Shown here piece by piece: positions 25,200-33,565 of a stretch of DNA of 64,000 nucleotides. The position numbers and the translations under genes are program-made. The stretch is from positions 1 through 64,000 of the forward strand of contig CAZHDW010000012.1 of assembly GCA_964531265.1 (NCBI GenBank), given 5' to 3'. Under the pieces are notes generated by a model. That model did no database searches. It was not told where the DNA came from and saw nothing but the letters and a program-made list of their open reading frames with translations. The first letter of the stretch is position 1. Each line of letters starts with the position of its first letter. Source of the DNA: Hominenteromicrobium sp964531265. Lineage in GTDB: Bacteria; Bacillota; Clostridia; Oscillospirales; Acutalibacteraceae.

Positions 25200-25969
25200 T
25201 TTGATGTTCCTCCTTTTGCCTGAATGCCGGAGCGCTGACGTGCTATCTCATAGCAAAGTATGCCGCACGCGACCGAGGCATTCAGTGAATTTATTCTGCC
25301 CTTCATCGGCAGAGAAATTATAAAATCCGATTTTTCCTTTACAAGACGCGATACACCGAATCCCTCGGAGCCGACAACAAGTGCGGCAGCACCGGTAAAG
25401 TCGGTCTGGCACCAGTCAGTACCGTCCATGTCGGCGGTGTACACCCACACGCCCCTCTGCTTTATATCATCCAGAAATGCCGCTATATTGGGAACTCTTG
25501 CCACCGGCAGGTACTCAACAGCGCCTGCGGAGGCCTTGCCCACGGCGGCAGTAAGCCCTACACTGCGTCTTTTCGGTATTACAACACCGTGCGCACCGGC
25601 ACATTCCGCCGTACGTATTATCGCACCGAGATTATGGGGGTCTGCGATCTCATCGCAAACTATTATGAACGGAGCCTCGCCGCGGCTTTCCGCCAGGGCG
25701 AATATATCCTCAACCTCGGAAAAGGCATGTACAGCCGCAACGGCGGCCACGCCCTGGTGATTTTCACCCGTGCACATTGCGTCCAGCTTTTTGGGATCGA
25801 CTTCCTTTATGGTGACACCGGCCTGCTTAGCCAGCTTCAATATCACATTTATCGATCCGGCCCTGTCTCCGCGGCGCACATAAATACTGTCTATCGGGCG
25901 GCCCGAGCGGAGTGCTTCGGTCACTGCATTTCTACCGGCAATAATATCTTTTTCTCTTTCATTTTCCAT
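25196..25969 (-). CDS. rlmB: 23S rRNA (guanosine-2'-O)-methyltransferase, TrmH family
   Basis: 257 aa. SpoU/TrmH-type trefoil-knot methyltransferase; members methylate the ribose of G2251 in 23S rRNA, or nearby sites. Seen: N-terminal substrate domain (IIAGRNAVTEAL, ENHQGVAAV), then the SpoU motifs DEIADPHNLGAIIRTAECAG, LVVGSEGFGVSRL and ISLPMKGRINSLNASVACGI. It is upstream of, and coupled to, the 957-aa protein (ATGA overlap). The exact target among TrmH paralogues cannot be fixed by sequence alone. Confidence 0.93.
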   Translation of the reverse strand: MENEREKDIIAGRNAVTEALRSGRPIDSIYVRRGDRAGSINVILKLAKQAGVTIKEVDPKKLDAMCTGENHQGVAAVAAVHAFSEVEDIFALAESRGEAPFIIVCDEIADPHNLGAIIRTAECAGAHGVVIPKRRSVGLTAAVGKASAGAVEYLPVARVPNIAAFLDDIKQRGVWVYTADMDGTDWCQTDFTGAAALVVGSEGFGVSRLVKEKSDFIISLPMKGRINSLNASVACGILCYEIARQRSGIQAKGGTSK

Positions 25970-26227
25970 GAAGCTGACCTATTTCCTTTCCATAATGCGC
26001 CATTTGCGCATACTTTCTCAATATACGGAGATTATAGCATATTTCGTCGGTATTTTGCAACCGATACGCGCAATTTGACGGTTTTTTATGCCGTTTATTA
26101 TGCCCGCTATCCACGACTGCTCCGTGATATTCCATGTTATCTGTATAAATATACAATCAAACCCTTGTTTCCGGCATTCGAATGCACATTAAAAGTTATA
26201 CATTTTGTAATAATTTCGGACAGCGGA

Positions 26228-26287
26228 TTTTCCACATCGGTTTTCCACGGAGTTTTCCCGAATGGCTGTGGAAAAGCCTGTGGAAAG
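26228..26287. other. Cluster of DnaA-box-like nonamers
   Basis: TTTTCCACA (26228-26236), TTTTCCACG (26241-26249), TGTGGAAAA (26267-26275) and TGTGGAAAG (26279-26287). The two perfect forms differ from the consensus TTATCCACA at one base, the others at two. Two face right and two face left, in 60 bp. TTTTCAACA at 26319-26327 and the A/T-rich run AACAATAAAAATTTTT follow. No dnaA, dnaN or rpmH nearby. Confidence 0.4.
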
Positions 26288-26448
26288 TGTTAAAAACTCG
26301 CTTTTTATGCGGTTCTCGTTTTCAACAGCTTTTAACAATAAAAATTTTTCCTGCCGAATTCCCGTTGAAAGCCTCGAAAAAGCGAAGACAAAACCCGGTT
26401 ACAAATTGTAAACAAAATGTAAAACACCGTCGTACAGCGTTGTGTTTC

Positions 26449-26488
26449 GCCCGAAAATGCACCTATATATAGTGTTTTCGGGCTTTTT
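26449..26488 (+). terminator. Terminator-like hairpin in non-coding region
   Basis: GCCCGAAAA (26449-26457) pairs with TTTTCGGGC (26475-26483) across a loop containing CTATATATAG, followed by five T. No gene ends here on the plus strand, so it may close a small RNA. Confidence 0.55.
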
Positions 26489-26757
26489 GGCAAATTTCAT
26501 CGGCGGCCGGGCCGCCCTCCGGGGAAAATCAGTTAAATGCTTTTTTATATGCAGAAAATCCGTATAAGCCTTTTTGAACCAAAAGCAGTTGTTTTTTTCT
26601 CTGTAATCGTGTAAAATGAAATAAAGTCCGCATTTTGCGGTCGGAAATTTGTAGCATTTTTTCGAATACCGGACTTATTTAAGGCTTCATACCCCGAATA
26701 TGTATGGAGCATGTGTTAGAATAAAAATTCATAGATTGAAACGAAAGGATGACCCCC

Positions 26758-27474
26758 ATGCGCGAGGATATTTGTTCCATACCGATCAGTGAGATTTTTG
26801 AGCCGAAGGATGGCTGCCCGTTCTGCCGTATGCGCGACATGCTGGAGGATCGCATGGCGACCTACATAACCGGCGCCGCAATGATGGAGCCGGATGTTAG
26901 AGTGGAGACCAACAGACAGGGTTTCTGCAAGGATCACTTCGCTCAAATACTTCAGCGCGGAAGCCGACTCTCCGTCGCACTCATTCTTGAAAGCCTCCTT
27001 GACGAAATAGGCAATGACATCTTCCCGAACGACCCCAAAACTCCCCAGAAGAAGATTTTGGCCGCCGCCGACAGACGCCGCTGCTCCTGCTTTGTCTGTG
27101 AAAACGTGGACAAAAACATGCTCCACCTCAGCTCCACCGTAATAAAGCTCTGGCAGACCGAGCCGGAATTCCGTACGCTATACTCCGAGCAGACACATAT
27201 CTGCCTTGACCACTACACCTTCATTCTTCGTGCGGCTCAGAAAATGCCAAAGAAGAGCTTCATCCCCTTTGCCGAGGAAACACGCCGTCTCTCCAAGAAC
27301 TATCTTGACACCGTAAAAGCGGACACAACTCATTTTTGCAGGATGTTCGATTACCGCAATGCCGGCACGGGCGGCGACTGGGGTAATTCCAAGGACGCCA
27401 TTGAGCGCTCAATAGGCTATATCACCGGCCGCGAGCCCACCGTAACGACAAAAACGGAGGGGAAGAACCGATGA
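26758..27474 (+). CDS. DUF6062-family protein
   Basis: 238 aa. Start at 26758, with AAAGG about 10 nt upstream; the ATG at 26749 overlaps that site and is less likely. Two CxxC pairs (CPFC near residue 20 and CFVC near 113) together with conserved C/H residues (GFCKDHF, HICLDHY) suggest a bound metal. The family occurs in Firmicutes and its function is unknown. It overlaps the DNA glycosylase gene by 4 nt, so both proteins are made from one message and may act together in repair. Confidence 0.8.
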   Translation: MREDICSIPISEIFEPKDGCPFCRMRDMLEDRMATYITGAAMMEPDVRVETNRQGFCKDHFAQILQRGSRLSVALILESLLDEIGNDIFPNDPKTPQKKILAAADRRRCSCFVCENVDKNMLHLSSTVIKLWQTEPEFRTLYSEQTHICLDHYTFILRAAQKMPKKSFIPFAEETRRLSKNYLDTVKADTTHFCRMFDYRNAGTGGDWGNSKDAIERSIGYITGREPTVTTKTEGKNR

Positions 27475-28301
27475 TCAGCTTCATTCCGTCAGACGGATGC
27501 CTTGACCTGTACCAGACCCTGGACTGTGGTCAGGCCTTCAGATGGCACGAGGTCGTTCTGCCCGACGGCCGTGAGGTATGGCGCGGAATGGCGCAGGGCC
27601 ACACGCTGACCCTTTGGCAAGATCACGACACGATATTCATGGACTGCTCCGAGGAGGAATTCAACAGCATCTGGCGCGGTTATTTTGACCTTGATACCGA
27701 TTATTCCCTGATGCGCAGTAAGCTTTCTGCGCTGCACCCGGTGCTTACCGAGGCATGCCGCTATGCTCCGGGCATACGCATACTCCGTCAGGATCCGTGG
27801 GAGGCGCTGTGCTCCTTTATAATATCCCAGAACAACAACATAACGCGCATCAAGGGCATTGTAGGAAGACTGTGTGCGCTCTCCGGACGTTCCATTATAT
27901 GCGGCGAGGACACGCTGTATGATTTTCCGACGGTCGAGCAGCTTGCCGCATGCACGCTTGAGGATCTCGCACCGCTTCGTGCGGGCTTCCGCGCAAAATA
28001 CCTGCTTGATGCCGCACAGCGTGTGCAGAGCGGTGAAATAGACCTCAGCTCCATGTACACCGCACCCCTTGATGAAGCCAAGGAGCAGCTTATGACCATA
28101 TGCGGCGTCGGCCCGAAGGTCGCCGACTGTGTGCTACTGTACGGCTTTCACAGAATGGACAGCTTCCCCGTGGATGTATGGATGAAGCGCGCAATGCAGC
28201 TCATGCCGACGGTCTCTCCGAGCGATTTCGGCGATGCGGCAGGCATTGCACAGCAGTATCTCTTCCACTATTCGCGTATGCACCCCGAGATGTTCACGTG
28301 A
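27471..28301 (+). CDS. OGG-type DNA glycosylase/AP lyase
   Basis: 276 aa. An HhH-GPD superfamily 8-oxoguanine DNA glycosylase. Seen: N-terminal OGG domain (LDCGQAFRWHE, like the OGG1/AlkA pattern), a helix-hairpin-helix LMTICGVGPKVADCVLLYG containing the catalytic Lys, then FPVDVWMKR with the catalytic Asp. It removes oxidised guanine from DNA and nicks the abasic site. Length is normal. Its end overlaps the convergent TetR-family gene by 8 nt. Confidence 0.93.
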   Translation: MISFIPSDGCLDLYQTLDCGQAFRWHEVVLPDGREVWRGMAQGHTLTLWQDHDTIFMDCSEEEFNSIWRGYFDLDTDYSLMRSKLSALHPVLTEACRYAPGIRILRQDPWEALCSFIISQNNNITRIKGIVGRLCALSGRSIICGEDTLYDFPTVEQLAACTLEDLAPLRAGFRAKYLLDAAQRVQSGEIDLSSMYTAPLDEAKEQLMTICGVGPKVADCVLLYGFHRMDSFPVDVWMKRAMQLMPTVSPSDFGDAAGIAQQYLFHYSRMHPEMFT

Positions 28302-28881
28302 TGTCGGACATATCCGGCAGACCCTCCGGTATCGGTGCCATACTGCGCAGTATGATATCCGCTATATCCTCTATCGACTCCTCACAACCGTAGCTCAGCC
28401 ATTTTCTGAGCACTGCCGTGAAGCCGTTGGTCGCAAAAGTGAAATAGTATTCCATAACGTGCTCGGATTCCATGCCGAGCATACGAAAATAAGGCTTGAA
28501 GAGTCCCGAAAAGAGGCTCTGATAGCCTTTTTCTATTTCCGCCATGCCCACATGCTCAAGGTACGCGCGGTAGAGCACGGCATCCTTCTTCACATGCCGC
28601 AGAAGCACAAGCAGGTACGGACGTGAAAAATACATGCGGTTATCCTCCGCTATATCCGTAAAATCCGCCAGCATTTCCTTTACGGCACCCTCCATTACCT
28701 TTGCAAGCAGCGCATACACATCGGCATAATGCAGATAGAATGAGGAGCGGTTTATGCCGATACTTCCGCATATCTCATTCACCGTTATCCTGCTCATCTC
28801 CTTCCGGGACAGAAGCTCTATAAAGCATGAGCATATTCTGTTGTCCGTTTCCTGAAATCTCTGATTCTTCTTTTGATTCAT
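28294..28881 (-). CDS. TetR-family repressor, divergent to a MATE exporter
   Basis: 195 aa from the ATG at 28881 (GGAGAGAG upstream). Typical N-terminal HTH: FIELLSRKEMSRITVNEICGSIGINRSSFYLHYADVYALLAKV. The C-terminal ligand domain is poorly conserved, as usual. Divergent to the MATE gene at 29028, with two matching palindromic sites between them, so it most likely represses both genes and is released by an exporter substrate. Confidence 0.93.
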   Translation of the reverse strand: MNQKKNQRFQETDNRICSCFIELLSRKEMSRITVNEICGSIGINRSSFYLHYADVYALLAKVMEGAVKEMLADFTDIAEDNRMYFSRPYLLVLLRHVKKDAVLYRAYLEHVGMAEIEKGYQSLFSGLFKPYFRMLGMESEHVMEYYFTFATNGFTAVLRKWLSYGCEESIEDIADIILRSMAPIPEGLPDMSDIT

Positions 28882-28895
28882 GGCTCTCTCCTCTA

Positions 28896-28920
28896 TTAAC
28901 ACAACACACGTAGTGTAATT
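28896..28920. promoter_or_regulatory. Palindromic operator 1 of the TetR-family repressor
   Basis: TTAACACAACACACGTAG then TGTAATT: inverted halves TTAACAC and GTGTAA. It lies just upstream of the TetR-family start and shares its pattern with operator 2. Confidence 0.7.
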
Positions 28921-28958
28921 GGTGGTTGATAATATGTCCGCCACCTGTTATTCTTTTA

Positions 28959-28984
28959 TTAACAAAACAACCGTCGTGTTAATT
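28959..28984. promoter_or_regulatory. Palindromic operator 2, at the MATE promoter
   Basis: TTAACAAAACAACCGTCG then TGTTAATT: inverted halves TTAACA and TGTTAA. The layout TTAACA-N-AACA-N-CCGT-N-GTGTTAA parallels operator 1, 63 bp away. It ends about 44 bp before the ATG at 29028. Confidence 0.7.
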
Positions 28985-29027
28985 ATAGCGCAAAACATAA
29001 GCAAATCAAGCAGAAAGGGTGCAATTT

Positions 29028-30359
29028 ATGAAGACAGAAGAATTATTCGAGAAGGGCTCGGTTTGGAAGGCCATTGCCAAAATGTGCGTTCCGGTGATAC
29101 TCGTCATGCTCGTTACCACTGCGTACAACATGGCTGATATGCTGTTTGTCGGCCGAACAGGTGACGCAAATCAGGTGGCCGCCATTTCACTTTCATCCCC
29201 ACTTTTCATGCTTCTGATGACCGCCGGAACACTCATCGGCGGCGGTGGCTGTGCGGTAATATCACAGGCTCTCGGTGCACGCGATACACAGCGTGTTCAC
29301 AGCGCAAGCAGTGCCTGTGTTATACTCAGCATCATATCGGGCGTGATAATCGCCGTTTCCGTGCTCGCAGCCCCCGAAAGCATCGCAAGACTTTTCGGCG
29401 CGGATGACGCAACCCTGCGCTTTACAGTGGATTATATGACCATTATGGCTGTCGGCGCACCGGTAGTGATATTTTCCAACGCCTTTGCAAATCTTCTGCG
29501 CTCGGACGGAGACACCGTTACCGCCGCTATAGTCAGCATACTCGGCTCGGTGATAAATATCGTGCTGGATCCGATACTCATCTCGGGATTTGGCATAGGC
29601 GTCAGCGGTGCAGCCATCGCCACGGTATTCAGCAATGTTGTCACAGCCGCCATAGTCCTCGTGCGTGTATGCCGAAAGGGAAGTGTGCTCACATTGAACC
29701 CCATATACGCGGTAAAGGCTCCGAAGGCCTTCTGGCTCGTATTCTCTCTCGGCATTCCGAGCGCCGCAAGCAATCTTCTCATGGGCATCACCGGCACTCT
29801 CACAAACCGACTTTCCATACAGTACGGCGCTGACGTAGTGGCTGCCATGGGTGTTGGCGGCAAGGCCGGAATGATCGTCGCCATGATAGTCATGGGACTC
29901 GCGCTCGGAGTTCAGCCCATGCTGGCCTATTGCTACGGAGCAAAAAATCAGGCAAGAGTTAAGGAGACCATCCGAAAAACCACCGTGCTCATTCTCATCA
30001 CCGGCACCGCCCTCACCGCCGTATGCTTCCTCCTGCGCCGCCCGATAGCCATGCTGTTCCTGAACGACCCCGACCTACTCGAACTCAGCTGCCACATAAT
30101 GACGATAGGCCTCATCGCCATGCCCGTCATAGGTCTGAACTACCTTGCCGTAAGCTATTTGCAGGCTACCGGTTTTGCAGGACGCGCCTCCATGCTCTCC
30201 GTGGCTCGTCAGGGCTTAGCATTCGTTCCGGCTCTGTATATACTCCACGCCGTTTTCGGCATGGAGGGCATTTTCTGGGCAAGCGCCGCTGCCGATATCG
30301 TCGCCGTTGTGATATCCGTCTACTATTTGGCACGAAAGCCCGCAAAAGCATCCCGATAA
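29028..30359 (+). CDS. MATE-family efflux transporter
   Basis: 443 aa, twelve membrane helices, two MatE repeats. Start at 29028, with AAAGGG 9 nt upstream. N-terminus: FEKGSVWKAIAKMCVPVILVMLVTTAYNMADMLFVGRTGD. MATE proteins export cationic compounds using a Na+ or H+ gradient. Regulated by the divergent TetR-family protein through two operators. Followed by a terminator. Confidence 0.93.
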   Translation: MKTEELFEKGSVWKAIAKMCVPVILVMLVTTAYNMADMLFVGRTGDANQVAAISLSSPLFMLLMTAGTLIGGGGCAVISQALGARDTQRVHSASSACVILSIISGVIIAVSVLAAPESIARLFGADDATLRFTVDYMTIMAVGAPVVIFSNAFANLLRSDGDTVTAAIVSILGSVINIVLDPILISGFGIGVSGAAIATVFSNVVTAAIVLVRVCRKGSVLTLNPIYAVKAPKAFWLVFSLGIPSAASNLLMGITGTLTNRLSIQYGADVVAAMGVGGKAGMIVAMIVMGLALGVQPMLAYCYGAKNQARVKETIRKTTVLILITGTALTAVCFLLRRPIAMLFLNDPDLLELSCHIMTIGLIAMPVIGLNYLAVSYLQATGFAGRASMLSVARQGLAFVPALYILHAVFGMEGIFWASAAADIVAVVISVYYLARKPAKASR

Positions 30360-30363
30360 CAAA

Positions 30364-30411
30364 GCATCCGCTGCTCACAACTCATTCGTGAACAGCGGAT
30401 GTCTGTTTTTA
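30364..30411 (+). terminator. Terminator after the MATE gene
   Basis: CATCCGCTG/CAGCGGATG stem (30365-30373 with 30393-30401), extended by TCAC/GTGA, then TCTGTTTTTA. Confidence 0.8.
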
Positions 30412-30416
30412 TTCGG

Positions 30417-31577
30417 TTATATCCCAAGCTCCTTTACAAGCTTATAGAGCGTGGGTTCAAAGTGGAATTCCTCCATGAGGCGCTCCACCTCGGCGATTTT
30501 CTTTTCTTTAAGCGCCCTGTGGGTTATAGGTCTGCGCACGGCGCGTATCAGTATATTCTTCGGCGTGTGTGCAAAATCTACAAACTCCAGCAGCTGCGTT
30601 TTGTAGCCGCAGTATTCCAGAAGATTTCCGCGCACGGCGTCCGTTGCCAGCGCCGCAAAGCGCTCCTGAATTATGCCGTAATTCGAGAGTATCGGCAAGG
30701 TCTCCGGCTTTATCTGCTTGTTCAGCTCATGCTGACAGCACGGTACTGAGAATATCATTCTCGCGTTCCACTGTATCGCGTTGTAAAGGGCAAAGTCCGT
30801 TGCGGTGTCGCAGGCGTGAAGTGTGATGACCATGTCCACGTCGAACGGCGCCTTGTAGCCGTTGATGTCGCCCATTTCGAAACGCAGGCCGTCATAGCCG
30901 TACTTCCTTGCGGTTTTATTGCAGTTTTCTATAACGTCGGCCTTAAGGTCAAGTCCGATTATATGCGCATCTATGTGGCAGAGTTCGGTGAGATAGTAAT
31001 ACAGGATGAAGGTGAGATAGGACTTGCCGCATCCGAAATCAATGATATTCAGCGAAGTCAGCTTTGTGCCGCGCACGGAGTCATCTATCAGCTCGATAAA
31101 CCTGTTTATCTGGCGGTATTTATCGTACATGGAGCGCACTACTCTGCCCTCCTGAGTAAATATGCCCATATCGACAAGGGGCGGTATAACCGTGCCCTCG
31201 GGCAGCAGGTACTGCTTTTTTCTGTCATGTGCGTCCGAAACAGCGGCTTTTCCGTCCGCTGCGGACAGCTGCTTTTTGCGTAAGGTGCACTTTCCCTTTT
31301 TGGAGATGAGCAGCGAATATTCCGCATTGCGGCTCCATGCTCCAACCTGCTGATACTGCTCCTCCACGAGTCTCAGGCAGTGCTCAAGAAGAGCCTCCTC
31401 GCCGATGTTTGCGTGAAAGACCTGCTTTTCCGTGTATTTCTCTATCTGATATCCGCTCTTTTTTCGGTTGATAACTATCTTTTTGTACTGTGCGGACTTC
31501 ATTCGCGGATTGCTTATAACTATTTTTGTCGGCTCGCTCTCCGCTATTTCCTCCAGATATCTCTGTAATTCACTCAT
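30417..31577 (-). CDS. Class I SAM-dependent methyltransferase
   Basis: 386 aa. Start at the ATG at 31577, with GGAAAGG upstream; a TTG at 31601 is less likely. The Rossmann-type SAM site reads LNIIDFGCGKSYLTFIL; acidic motif II is GLDLKADVI; later CCQHEL and a conserved ACDTATD. The first ~190 residues form a separate domain rich in Lys. Substrate not assignable; the family has uncharacterised bacterial members and resembles METTL25-like proteins. 20 nt after hemW, so co-transcribed. Confidence 0.8.
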   Translation of the reverse strand: MSELQRYLEEIAESEPTKIVISNPRMKSAQYKKIVINRKKSGYQIEKYTEKQVFHANIGEEALLEHCLRLVEEQYQQVGAWSRNAEYSLLISKKGKCTLRKKQLSAADGKAAVSDAHDRKKQYLLPEGTVIPPLVDMGIFTQEGRVVRSMYDKYRQINRFIELIDDSVRGTKLTSLNIIDFGCGKSYLTFILYYYLTELCHIDAHIIGLDLKADVIENCNKTARKYGYDGLRFEMGDINGYKAPFDVDMVITLHACDTATDFALYNAIQWNARMIFSVPCCQHELNKQIKPETLPILSNYGIIQERFAALATDAVRGNLLEYCGYKTQLLEFVDFAHTPKNILIRAVRRPITHRALKEKKIAEVERLMEEFHFEPTLYKLVKELGI

Positions 31578-31597
31578 TCTGTTCCAACCTTTCCGGT

Positions 31598-32710
31598 TCA
31601 ATCATCGGGCAATATTTCTGCCAATATCGTATTCGACACAAGGAAGCCCTCCGCCGTAAGCGCTATTCCGTCCTCATCGGAGTGCACAAGCTGCTTTGGC
31701 AGGCGCATAGCGGCCCCGAGCACCTCATTGTACCTTTCGGCACCGTCCGAAAAGCGCTTTTCGCAGCTTTCCCGGCGCAGACCCTCGGAAAGACGCAGGG
31801 CAAGCATGGCATATTCGGCAAAGCCTCCGCCGTCGCCGTCATACACCGGCTCATTCCCCTGCATAAAGCTCTCCATATCACGCGGATAGAAAAATCTCTT
31901 TCCGTCGACAAAGGAATGTGCCGCCGGGCCTATGCCGATATATTCGCCGCAGCGCCAATATTGCAGATTGTGTCGGCTCTCCTTGTCCGGACGTGTGAAA
32001 TTGCTTATCTCATACTGCTCATAGCCCAGTGCGCGCAGCCTTTCCACCATGAAAAGATATTGATCCGCTGCGCCGTCATCATCCGGCAGCACCATGCTAT
32101 CGGCGGCCGCTGCAAACGGAGTACCGGGCTCTATCTTCAAAATATATGCCGAAACATGGTCGGCGCCGAGCTGCTCGCAGAAGCTTATCGAGCGCTCAAG
32201 CGTGCTCGTGCTCGAATTCGGAAGCGCCAGCATGAGATCCACCGAAATATTGTCAAAACCCGCCCCTCTTGCGGCATTCACAGCCATTCTGACATCCTCG
32301 GCGGAGTGTCTTCTGCCGAGGCATTTAAGCTCATCCGCGTTCGCCGACTGCATTCCCATTGATATACGGTTAAAGCCGCCGCTTTTCAACTCTGTGAAAA
32401 ACTTTTCGTTGCCGTCGGCAGGATTGCATTCGGCAGTGATCTCCGCCATTTCGATCACCGAAAAGGCCGATTTTACAGCGGAAAGCATACTGCACAGGCG
32501 CTCGGCACCGATAACACTCGGCGTGCCGCCGCCAAAATACACCGTACCCACTGTACGATGTGCGTACCTCTCCCCGTACATTTTCACCCTTTCACACACG
32601 GCACGGGTGTACTCATCCATAACTGCCTCCTCCGTAGGACGCGCAGAGTAAAAATCGCAGTACGGGCATTTGGTTTTACAAAACGGAATATGGATATATA
32701 TTGACAGCAT
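31598..32710 (-). CDS. hemW: Radical SAM heme chaperone HemW
   Basis: 370 aa. Starts MLSIYIHIPFCKTKCPYC: the radical SAM cluster ligands C11, C15 and C18, in the HemW/HemN-type CxxxCxxC. The HNxxYW signature is present as RHNLQYWRCGEYIGIG. HemW inserts heme into proteins and is often mis-annotated as coproporphyrinogen oxidase. Operon with rsmI (10 nt) and the methyltransferase downstream. Confidence 0.95.
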   Translation of the reverse strand: MLSIYIHIPFCKTKCPYCDFYSARPTEEAVMDEYTRAVCERVKMYGERYAHRTVGTVYFGGGTPSVIGAERLCSMLSAVKSAFSVIEMAEITAECNPADGNEKFFTELKSGGFNRISMGMQSANADELKCLGRRHSAEDVRMAVNAARGAGFDNISVDLMLALPNSSTSTLERSISFCEQLGADHVSAYILKIEPGTPFAAAADSMVLPDDDGAADQYLFMVERLRALGYEQYEISNFTRPDKESRHNLQYWRCGEYIGIGPAAHSFVDGKRFFYPRDMESFMQGNEPVYDGDGGGFAEYAMLALRLSEGLRRESCEKRFSDGAERYNEVLGAAMRLPKQLVHSDEDGIALTAEGFLVSNTILAEILPDD

Positions 32711-32719
32711 ACGCTCTCC

Positions 32720-33565
32720 TCAGCCGTTCATCAGAAGCTTATATATTTCACCCTTTTTGAAGCCGGAAAGTTTTGCGGCATCTTTTGCCGCATCCGAGGC
32801 CGACATACCGTTCTGCATCGATCTCTTTGCCGCTTCGACCGCAGCCTCAAGGGTCATTTCCTGCTCCTCCACGGGCTGTGCGCCCTCTATTACGAGGACG
32901 AACTCTCCCTTTGGCGGATTTTCCTCATAGTATTTCACGGCCTCGAACAGGGTTGTGCGCACGCACTCCTCATGTATCTTGGTTATCTCCCTTACAAGCG
33001 CGATGCGTCTGTCCCCGAATGCCTCCGCCATATCACGAAGTGTATAGGGCAGCTTGTGCGGCGCCTCATAGAAGACCATTGTACGCACCTCATTCTTAAC
33101 CTGTGCAAGATGCTCGCGGCGGCTTTTCTTGTTCACGCTCAAAAAGCCCTCAAACGTAAACCTGCCCGTCGGCAGACCGGATACCGCAAGCGCGGATATA
33201 ACGGCACTCGGCCCCGGTACCACCAACACGCGTATGCCGCGCTCGGCACACAGCGCCACAAGCTCCTCGCCCGGGTCGGATATCGCCGGCATACCGGCAT
33301 CTGACACCAGGGCGCAGGTCTCACCGGCAGCTATCCTGTCCGTTATCTGCACACCTTTTTCGTATTTATTGTGCTCAAAATAGCTTACGAGAGGCTTTTT
33401 TATTTCAAAATGGTTCAGCAGCTTTACCGTAACGCGTGTATCCTCCGCCGCGATAAAATCCACCGCGCCGAGCGTTTCCACGGCGCGCGGAGAAAGATCC
33501 GAAAGATTTCCTATCGGTGTTCCGACAACATAGAGCACGCCCTTTTCCAGCTTATTCTCATCCAT
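32720..33565 (-). CDS. rsmI: 16S rRNA (cytidine(1402)-2'-O)-methyltransferase
   Basis: 281 aa from the ATG at 33565, overlapping the trmN6 stop by 1 nt (TAATG). A tetrapyrrole methylase-family fold: KGVLYVVGTPIGNLSDLSPRAVETL, then the conserved EDTRVTVKLLNHF and CALVSDAGMPAISDPG. Methylates the 2'-OH of C1402 in 16S rRNA. The gene order trmN6-rsmI matches yabB-yabC in Bacillus subtilis. Confidence 0.96.
   Translation of the reverse strand: MDENKLEKGVLYVVGTPIGNLSDLSPRAVETLGAVDFIAAEDTRVTVKLLNHFEIKKPLVSYFEHNKYEKGVQITDRIAAGETCALVSDAGMPAISDPGEELVALCAERGIRVLVVPGPSAVISALAVSGLPTGRFTFEGFLSVNKKSRREHLAQVKNEVRTMVFYEAPHKLPYTLRDMAEAFGDRRIALVREITKIHEECVRTTLFEAVKYYEENPPKGEFVLVIEGAQPVEEQEMTLEAAVEAAKRSMQNGMSASDAAKDAAKLSGFKKGEIYKLLMNG

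Larger units (their letters stand above)
25970..26757. other. Non-coding stretch of about 790 bp
   Basis: No supported reading frame. Contents: DnaA-box-like repeats (26228-26287), the palindrome GCATTCGAATGC (26173-26184), a terminator-like hairpin (26449-26488), a GC hairpin GGCGGC/GCCGCC near 26502-26516, and an imperfect long inverted repeat pairing AATAAAGTCCG (about 26620) with CGGACTTATT (about 26673). A promoter for the 26758 gene is not obvious. Confidence 0.6.

Noticed and set aside
24318..25223. Antisense open frame opposite the disordered part of the pseudo-ATPase
   Set aside because: Leu-rich composition follows from the Glu/Lys codons of the real gene.
26228..26287. Call of the DnaA-box-like cluster as oriC
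   Set aside because: Boxes are imperfect, dnaA/dnaN/rpmH are absent and gene strands do not switch consistently here; kept only as a finding.
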